From Phycomyces blakesleeanus NRRL 1555(-) (Eukaryota > Mucoromycota > Mucoromycetes > Mucorales > Phycomycetaceae), in NCBI RefSeq assembly GCF_001638985.1, contig NW_017265136.1, positions 1,260,726-1,324,725 on the forward strand: a DNA stretch of 64,000 bases, in the 5' to 3' direction. Positions 56,231 to 64,000 of this stretch are shown here, one piece after another. The notes under the pieces were generated by a model. It ran no database searches. It saw nothing but the letters and a program-made list of their open reading frames with translations, and had not been told where the DNA came from. Both the position numbers and the translations under genes were made by a program. Every line of letters starts with the position of its first letter. Position 1 is the stretch's first letter.

Positions 56231-57669
56231 CCCGCAGTCTGCGACTAAAGTTTGGGACTGCGCTTTTTTTTGCCAGGGGTGTTTTTTGCCTCCCACGTCA
56301 GAGCAGTGACATAGCTGTATACTCTTTTTAGTAGGATTGTGTAACTATTCTATGACAGTAATAGCAGCTTATAAAATTTAACTAAAACATCTGTGCAAAA
56401 TATCTTTGCAAAGTAAAGTGAAGCAAAGAAGTAAAGAAGTAAAAATAGTAGCGAATGGTTTAGTTTGGATCGGTGTAGCAATAACTCTTAAAGTGGAGTA
56501 CAAGTTTCTATAACGGAGATTCGTAGGTTACTCTAAGCTGGTCTGTGCGCTTTTTAGAGTGCCCAGGTTTTTTTTGCTTGTACAAGTAGACACAAAAGAG
56601 ACCCAACAAGTACTAGAAAATAAATCCACGTATATTTCAAAATGATATTATCCGACAAGTAAGGTGTAGAAAAAGAAGCAGAGTATATATCTATATTATC
56701 CGGATCTCATTACAATACGGTAGGGGCGTGATTTTGAACTAAAGGCTGAGTTTTATTGAAATGAAGTTATACCAATAGTTGAAAGTAGCAAGATTTTTTC
56801 TCAAGAGAATGGGATTACTATCGGATGCTTAGGTATTATTATGCAAGATATAACATATGTTCACTGACTTTTTTAAGAGCTCTAAATAGGAATGGTAATC
56901 ATATATAGATAAAAAATGAAAGAAATTAGGAAATTGATACTACTGAAGAAATCGAAGTTTAACATTTTATTAGGAGGGGTAATTGGTACCGGAAAGTCAG
57001 CTACCCCAGACTATGTAGTATAAATTAAATACTGAGGGTTCTGTTAGGGATATGGCCAAAATAGAGTATAACCTCACCTTCGGTTTACTCGAGATCAATC
57101 TCAAGTTTTTTATGAACAAGGTTGATTAATCGATAAATGCAATACCAATTTTGCAACAACAATGACTGAATACTTCACTAAAATATACAGTTAATGCTAT
57201 AGTGATGATGCTACTTACAAAAAAAAAATTGAGTCAGTTATTTTAGCAAATTTTAAACTTTACAAAGAGAAATCACATAAAATGATGATGGTGTAATTTT
57301 CATAGGAAAAAAAAAAGATTCGTATTATATATCTCTTTATTAAATAATAAAATATTTATTTCTTTAAGCTTGTTCTTTTTGCTTTGCTTTTAATCTATTA
57401 GCGTTTAATACTAAAGAATTCTAAAATTCTAAGAGTAACAGGTATAAGCAATATTATTTTGTCTCTTTAATAAATAACACTCTCACAGTATCTACTTATC
57501 CCATTATTGAGATACTAACCTAATAACAATCTTGAATACCTCAGCTCTAATAAATTCTCTCAGAGTGGGTAAGAATGCTTGCATCACAAATAGATGATGC
57601 TGTCATCTTTATTGGCGTAGAAAAATATTTCAAGGGCATACGCGTTTGTTTATTTGTATTTCCCTTCCT

Positions 57670-57856
57670 TTAGGTCTGTCTACGTTTACACCAGGTAAGC
57701 AATGGATATAAAGACCACTTGCGTGTTAAAGCCAGCTCAAATATGTCTCTTTCGGTGTCATAAGTTAACCTGAACATATTTTCGCCTTTTTCCTCTTTAA
57801 AGAGGCGCTCCATATTTTCAACTTTGACAGATTCAAGAAAATGAGAGAATGGCTAA
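57670..57856 (-). other. unidentified 61-codon open frame in the desert
   Basis: On the minus strand an open frame contains FSHFLESVKVENMERLFKEE, then FRLTYDTERDIFELALTR and KWSLYPLLTWCK before a stop at 57670. It looks protein-like, charged and amphipathic, but has stops at both ends and no recognised domain. It may be another decayed element gene. Confidence 0.25.
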
Positions 57857-60066
57857 TACTACCAGCCTCATGAACTTAACTTTGAGCAAGATCTAACTTT
57901 TTATTTGTTATTTGCAATAGACTAACAGTCAAACATAACTAGAAGCCTGGAAAAACAATCCTGTTCTTGTTCTTGTGGGAAAGAATCTGTTGCTAATTGC
58001 CATGTTTACTACTTACCAACTTGACGTGAAAAGATGCTAATGTGTTTTGTCTGCATATTTTTCTTCCAAAAAAAAATAGCGGTCCAGCGGGCGAGTTCAT
58101 TAAAGTGCGCAAGTACTTTGGTGGACTCCATAATCAGTGAGTAATCGTTCCAAAACATAAGCTAAAACAAAACAACTCAGCACTTTACCTTGTTCTTGTT
58201 TTGTATATACGAGGTTCAAGCCAACAGATTAACCTTCGGGACCCTGACTGAGCTCTGGTGGTGTCCAGGATTCTGAGTACGAGGCTGAAGGTTTCAAGGA
58301 TATTAGTTTAGAATTAGAAGATGTGGGTTTAAAGGAATTGCGTCCTCATTACTTTTTTTTGACGATTGGCTAGTCGTCCTTCACTTTGGTGAGCTGATCC
58401 ACTGGGTGTCGTATGAGTGAGATGGCCCAAACTTCGTAGTGTGTTTTTAGTTAAATTTTTTCTCGTTGGGCTCGTATTTTTTCTCCGTGTTTGGTTTTGC
58501 AGGTACATACTTTTATATTTCTTTCTTTCTTTATTACAGCAGATTTTGAAGCACAAGAACAAGATGCGGAACATTGATAGACTCTCCTGGATGGGCATTT
58601 AGGATGCATATACTGTATTTTCTTTTTGATCAATAAATAAATCAATGCATATATGAATAAATATTATTTGCAGTACTGTATAAGTTTAACGTTGTGCAGT
58701 TCAGTGTTGCTTTAATATCTTTATAATTGCATATCTACAAATCATAAGCTTTTTTTTACATAACGGAAAGGGGTGATTTAAGAGGCAATTATAGTATACG
58801 CTTTTTGAAAGAAAGAAACCCTCCTGTCTTGACCCTTTACTTTTAATTGAAAGTATTTTATTTTCGTTCTCTTGCGAAAATGACCTTTTCAAAACACGTC
58901 GATATGTACTTTCCACATTTTATAGTTGCATTTTAATTAAATAATATGCCATAATATTCCTTTTTACAATTAAAAATCATTAGCTTATTTCATGGCCATA
59001 TTCACTTACTATGTGTTCATTTGTATATACTTTTTTAGTTTTAAATTTGAATGGTTGTTGTAACAGAAACCAATTTTTATTTACCATAATTTCTGGCTAC
59101 TGATGCTCAATCATCGTATGTTTTCATAGTAGGCATTTTATTCAAGTGTACTTACCATGCAATTCTCGTATTATTTGGTATCACATGGAGATACACATTG
59201 CTTAGAATAGACAGCTTTCTTCTGTAAGATTCGTTAAAACAATAGGATTTTCTTTAAAGATAATTACACGTTCGAGAAAAACACGCACCTCTTGAACAGT
59301 TTAACCCATATTCAGGTAGAAGTCAGAGCCTTGCAAGAAAGAAGAAAGACCAGATATTTATTGAGAAACAACCTAAGAGTATGAAGTGGTCCCTTCTTAA
59401 TCTTTGGCGAGTTAATTAAGGTTTTGATTTGACTTTGTAAGAATGTTACTATGGAGAAAAATACATGCCTAGGTGTGTACCTTTACTTTCCCCGGTAGAA
59501 ATATATAAATGTTCATAAAAATGAAGGGTGGGAAAAATACACCCTTAAATATATACCTTTTCTTATAGTGTTAAATAAGGTACACACTAAATAGGCTACA
59601 ATATTTAGGATTGTTTGTAGTGTACACACAAATAGAGATGAATTATTACAACAAATATTACTCCATACTCACACGCTCATATTAACTATCATATTTTCTG
59701 TGTCTTTAAAAGGCCTAATAAACTTTGTGATATTCTTTACAATGTCTGTAAAATGTAATTATGTCTTCTATTATTTTTTGTTACTGATGATTTTTTAAGC
59801 TTATTAAATAACAATACTTTGGTCGATGTAATAAGGTAGGGAGAATCGATTCTTTTGTTCTCAGGTTTAGAATGTATAGACTAAATATCGTTTTGTAGTG
59901 AGGGGATATTTTTAATGGGGATGGGGATGGGGGGTTTAGGAAAAGAAATGCTTCATTGCGTGAGTGTAGTTAACGGACAAAGTATATGGGGGTGGAAAAA
60001 GGGCGACGCAGAAGGAAAGCAAAAATACATGTATGAATACAATAAAAAAAAGAGAGAATAATCAAA

Positions 60067-60106
60067 GGGGAAAGGGGGGAAGGGGAAGGGGGGAAGGAGA
60101 AAGGGG
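60067..60106 (+). other. G-quadruplex-capable tract just past the KAP95 stop
   Basis: Four long G-runs (GGGG, GGGGGG, GGGG, GGGGGG) separated by two or three A bases, then a fifth GGGG. This is a textbook G4 pattern on the plus strand. It lies 70-110 bases beyond the KAP95 stop, so in the mRNA it would appear as C-runs of the 3' UTR. Confidence 0.75.
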
Positions 60107-60175
60107 ATGTATTTTAAGGAAAAAGATATAGAAAAGAATAAACGGGATGCGTTACCAACCCAGTCCAGCGTCACC

Positions 60176-63100
60176 TCAAACTTTCTCAATCTTGTATATG
60201 TATACACAGAGAGCTATTTACTGGCATGCCCGCTTAATCATCTATTACAAAAAGTCAGTTAAAGATAATACAGTCAGTTACAAAACTACAGACTCAAACG
60301 AGCAAATAAATAAAGTAAAGAACCAAAAGTATATACCTCTTTAGCCCATCGAGCAGTCTCCTTTGTAGATTGTCCATAATGACGGCTCACTCTAGCCTCA
60401 CGCAGGATATGGCCAACCCATTCTGCAGAGTAGAATTGTTTCAAGTGGGTTCCGAATGTCTCGGCAAGATCGCTTTAATCAACACATTTCAGGTCAGCCA
60501 ACTGTCAATATACAATATTATTTTTTTCAAAGCTTACCCCATTAAGCCAAGCAAAGAGCGTGTAAGAGAATCAGAGCGGTTGGTGTCCATTGCAAGTGAA
60601 GACATAAATTGGAAGATGCTAGGAACGTAAGGCAACAATACGGATGCTAACAATGTATCATAGTAAAGTCAATTAGCCTTGTTATATCATGAGGACCTTT
60701 TTTTTTTATAAAAAAAATATTTACCTTTTCCACTGCTATTCATTCCCTGAACAATACCAACATATGCCTCAACATTGCCCTCTTGCAATGTGTTTACATA
60801 ATCGATCATATCATAGTTGTCTGCATCAGCACGCATTCCACCAGCCTGCTGCAAAACCATCATGACAACTTCAAGGAAAGGCTCGAACTTGTCTCCAATG
60901 GCAAGTGCTATATCACCAAAACAAGACAGAATGCATGGCTTTACACTACGGTGAAGAACAGGGCTTTGAAGGTTGTTCACCAGGAGGTTCATAAATATAT
61001 TGCAATAGGGAGCCCATCCAGGTCCAAGGGCACGGCAGATATCGCCAATAATGCCCACAGCAATGAAGCACAGTTGGTATTCAGCAGGGTTTTGCAATGC
61101 TGCGCAAAGAGCAGGAGTAAAAGGTTCAACATAGCGATCAAAGTCGTTCTCAAGAGCGCTGGTAAGAGCACCAACAGCCAAAAAGGCATCTTCAGTAGCG
61201 GTAGATTGCTTAGGGTTGCTCAACAGGCGCATAATTACGGCCATGATACGATCGGAAACAAAGCTAATATCACGCGAAAGACGACGGATGCAGTTGGTAA
61301 GAACACCGAGTAAACTAGATACCAATTCAGAGTGATCTGCTCTTTCATCAGAACCGACAATCTGGCTTTCCAATGAAACACTGGCATCCAGACGGTCCAA
61401 TATGGTAAGGGCAATGCTCTGAACAACAGTGATACAATCATTGGCTGAGTGCATGACGAGAGTAGCGATTGCTTCGTAGGCAGAGGTTCTGCAATTGGCC
61501 TCGTTGTCGCATCGGTCGGTAAACTGCAAAAGAGCAGTGGTAATACCCTCATAGTACATGGAAAGGGGAGAGGTTGGCACCTCGTCACCAAGAGAAGGAC
61601 CCAATTGTTCGGCCAAACTCATCAATGCCTAAAAGAATTCGAGAAAAATTAAAGTCCAGCTTTTAATAAACCTTATTCAATTAACTAAATAAAAACTTAC
61701 CCAGCAGCAGTTGCTGACAATACGAGGGTTGTCCTGGAGACCGAGCACAAGAGCAGTGATGAGTTCGTGGAAGTATTCCTTGGGTTTAATGCAGTCGATT
61801 AACAATTCAGAAACACGGCCAAGAGTCCATGCAACAGTGTCCTTCACATTAACGACAGGATCTCTCATCATGCTGATAAGAGCAGGAAGGGCCTACGGGT
61901 GGGTATTCATGTAAATATACATGTGTATAACAAGATTACAGTGATAATATATATATGTATATAATATTATCTGGATTATTACCTGATTGACCAGAGGCTT
62001 GAGCATTTCGTTATCAGGACCCTCAAGAATAGAACCAAAAGCCATAACAGCAGCCTCGCGGTTTCTCCAGTCAGCATCCTGAATGTTGCTCTCAACAAAA
62101 GGAACGACAGGTCCAATTATAATATTTCCAACACATTGAGCCAGCAGCGATAAACAGGTTGATGCAGCCATCGAAACAGTCCATTCGTCTTCATCTTCAT
62201 CTTCCTCTTGCTTGGTGAGCAACCAAAGAAGAACGGGCAAAATATCACCAAGAGCTCTTTCGGCGAACATATGGACAGTGCGCTCTGGTTCTTCACCAGC
62301 ATCTTGTGCCTAAATGAATCAATATATATATATATATATAAAGTATAATGTGATTAGAAACTTTTTCTTTCTTTCAAAATAAATCCTCAAAGAGCATAAT
62401 CGCACATTTCTACATCCACACAGAAGTCCACCCAATGATTGTGTTGATTATATATGTACGTATGTATGTATGTATGTATGTATGTATGTATGTATTTATA
62501 CCTCATAAGCTTCTTCCTTCATAGCCAATTCTTCATCACAGACAGTAGACCAGAACTCAATAGCCTGCAATTGGACCTTTTCATCTGGGTTTCTCATTCC
62601 TTGGATGGTAAGCTATTATATACAAAGTCAGAAAATCGTAAAAAAAAAAAGAAACGATGTGTTTTCCAAACAATAACTTACTGCAAACAGAGCAGACTCC
62701 ATGTAAACACGCATGTAGTCATAGTAAAGTTGCATGATCTTTGCAAGACACTCGAAAGCAACAGCCTGAACTTGGCTGGATTCGCTTTGGGTAGCACCAC
62801 ACATCACTTCCATAATGAAATTTCTCTCAGACTATATAATAATAATAATAATTTTATCAATCTCTGTTTCTACACCCCACTTACTGGTACAGGTTATTTT
62901 GAGGAAATATTTACATCGCGTTCAAAGTTGGCTTTAATGAATTCCAAAGAGTTGTACATAGCACGCATAGCAGCAAGTCTGACTTCCTGACTGTAAAAAA
63001 AATCATGAGTTTAAAAATAAACAAATCAATAAACTACTTTAAAGAAATCAAGTTTGTCAAGGGTTATTTTTGTTTCCTTACTCTGTCTCCTCCTTGCGAG

Positions 63101-63450
63101 CTCCTTGCATAATAGCAGTCAAGATCTGGTTAGACTGATTTGCCAAAACGTCGGGGTCCTGATAGAATCATATGTTTAATATACAAAGAGAAATAAGAAA
63201 AAAATATTAAGGATATGATGTATACATGTACACATATCACTATCGTTTCGACTTACTGTAGCTTCGCAGATGTAACCAATAGCCTGCAAAGTGGATTGTT
63301 TCAAGTTGGTGTTGTTTGCTACAGTCACATTGTCTAGCAGAATCTGGATCAGATCTGGCCACTGGTATTTAGGCAATTCGATTTCTGCAATAGCAGCAAC
63401 AACCTAAGCCAGAAACAGTAAATGTCTAAATGTCCCTCTGTTTCTCCTTT

Positions 63451-63489
<39 letters not shown>

Positions 63490-64000
63490 TCGTTCGTTTA
63501 TGTAATATAGTTTACCTGCCCAGAAATCTTGCCAACTGTCTGTCGTGGCGCAGTCAAGGATACAAGTGCCTATAAAAATCCACACACAAAATCAATATTA
63601 ATCTCCAGCCAATTCTTATTTTCAGTTATATCACAAACTAGCTTTTAATATGATAATAATAATGGTAATAATAGTGGTTCTTTTCTTGTGTTTTACCAAT
63701 TGCTTAATGTTGGCTCTAACGTTTTCAGCCATAGCTAACCAGCGGTGAGCACACTCCTGTTTACGAGCATATTCCTATAGATTGTAATAATTAAATCACC
63801 GAAATTCTTCAATATCTTAATTTCTCTTTCTATCTCTTCTGTTTTTGTTTATATTCTTATTTCTCTCTTCGCTATTTCTTTATTTGTGTTTTCTCTCTCT
63901 TTCTCTCTGCTTACCTTTGCTGTCAACGTGTTCTTAAATGCAAGGCCTGCAGCCTGGCGAATAGCATCGTCTGCTTGGTCGTTTGCCAAAAGTTGGGCTA
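60176..64000 (-). CDS. KAP95: importin subunit beta-1 (karyopherin beta), 5' end outside the window
   Basis: Importin beta carries importin-alpha/NLS cargo through nuclear pores and releases it on binding Ran-GTP. Exons run from the right edge (AQLLANDQADDAIRQAAGLA) to the stop at 60178-60176. Recognisable HEAT-repeat blocks in order are RQTVGKISGQVVAAIA, ANNTNLKQSTLQAIGYICE, RLAAMRAMYNSLEFIKANFE, KIMQLYYDYMRVYM, ERALGDILPVLLWLL, DADWRNREAAVMAFGSILEG, PVVNVKDTVAWTLGRVSELL, DFDRYVEPFTPALCAALQN and GDICRALGPGWAPYCNIFM. The acidic EDEDEDEW loop, which in importin beta contacts cargo and Ran, is present. The last coding exon is 15 bases (IEKV and stop). Roughly the first 50 residues lie beyond the edge. 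Confidence 0.95.
62457..62496. repeat. GTAT microsatellite in a KAP95 intron
   Basis: About ten tandem GTAT units inside an intron. Confidence 0.9.

Larger units (their letters stand above)
53527..60175. other. 6.6-kb gene desert
   Basis: AT-rich DNA between RRB1 and the 3' end of KAP95. A patch of higher GC at 55.6-56.3 kb is a decayed coding relic (listed). Another patch at 57.65-58.35 kb keeps short open frames. A perfect hairpin (TATGAC, eight bases, GTCATA) lies near 54255-54285. Two degenerate direct repeats (core AAAAATACA...TACCTTT) lie near 59455-59570. No intact gene, tRNA or complete transposon was found. Confidence 0.6.

Noticed and set aside
57040..57060. TGTTAGGGATAT word resembling the start of a copia LTR
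   Set aside because: No second copy, no closing inverted dinucleotide at a fitting distance, and no polyprotein nearby.
53527..60175. Centromere or replication-origin core in the AT-rich desert
   Set aside because: No satellite arrays or distinctive repeats, and composition is like the other intergenic islands; nothing supports it from sequence alone.
62457..62496. Short tandem repeats considered as a repeat array of the CRISPR kind
   Set aside because: Simple GTAT microsatellite without spacers, inside an intron of a eukaryotic gene.

Overview
The window reads as nuclear DNA of a filamentous fungus, most likely an early-diverging one (Mucoromycota). Genes are dense with short AT-rich introns of about 50-80 bases. 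The gene set is fungal: MET30/sconB, RSP5, RIC1, and a GPI-anchored X325/BIM1-like copper protein. The transposase relics and a Fanzor-like relic are of kinds common in mucoralean fungi. Organism assignment is inference; no rRNA or organelle sequence is present. I could run no searches, so names rest on recognised motifs, domain order and exon joins checked by reading frame.

Layout, left to right. 1-3301: a possible partial gene at the left edge, then GFA1 (minus). 3302-6743: gene-poor DNA holding the GFA1 upstream region and a decayed Fanzor/TnpB-like gene. 6744-15753: PRP16/DHX38 helicase, TFIIA small subunit, a PHD-finger gene, and TIM9. 15754-18874: gene-poor DNA with a 485-bp MITE. 18875-25553: RSP5-type HECT ligase, MET30 F-box/WD40, TOM40. 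25796-31465: mitochondrial AsnRS, COX17, an X325/BIM1-like protein and a CTR copper transporter. 31466-36124: a transposon-rich stretch with one relic and one intact Tc1-like element. 36125-53526: NR2C2AP homologue, RIC1, a CorA-type Mg transporter, NOT4, a dolichyldiphosphatase-like PAP2 protein, and RRB1/GRWD1. 53527-60175: a 6.6-kb gene desert with decayed coding relics. 60176-64000: importin beta-1 (KAP95), whose 5' end runs off the right edge.

Most genes are single-copy housekeeping genes: splicing, transcription, protein import into mitochondria and nucleus, ubiquitin ligases, ribosome assembly. The most coherent functional block is 24-31.5 kb. Three neighbouring mitochondrial genes (TOM40, mitochondrial AsnRS, COX17) run into three genes of copper uptake and handling (COX17, X325/BIM1-like, CTR). 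The most unusual single item is the Fanzor-like relic at about 4.5-5.6 kb. The best-preserved mobile element is the 1,505-bp Tc1-like transposon at 34,089-35,593, with 89-bp inverted repeats, TA duplications and an uninterrupted transposase.
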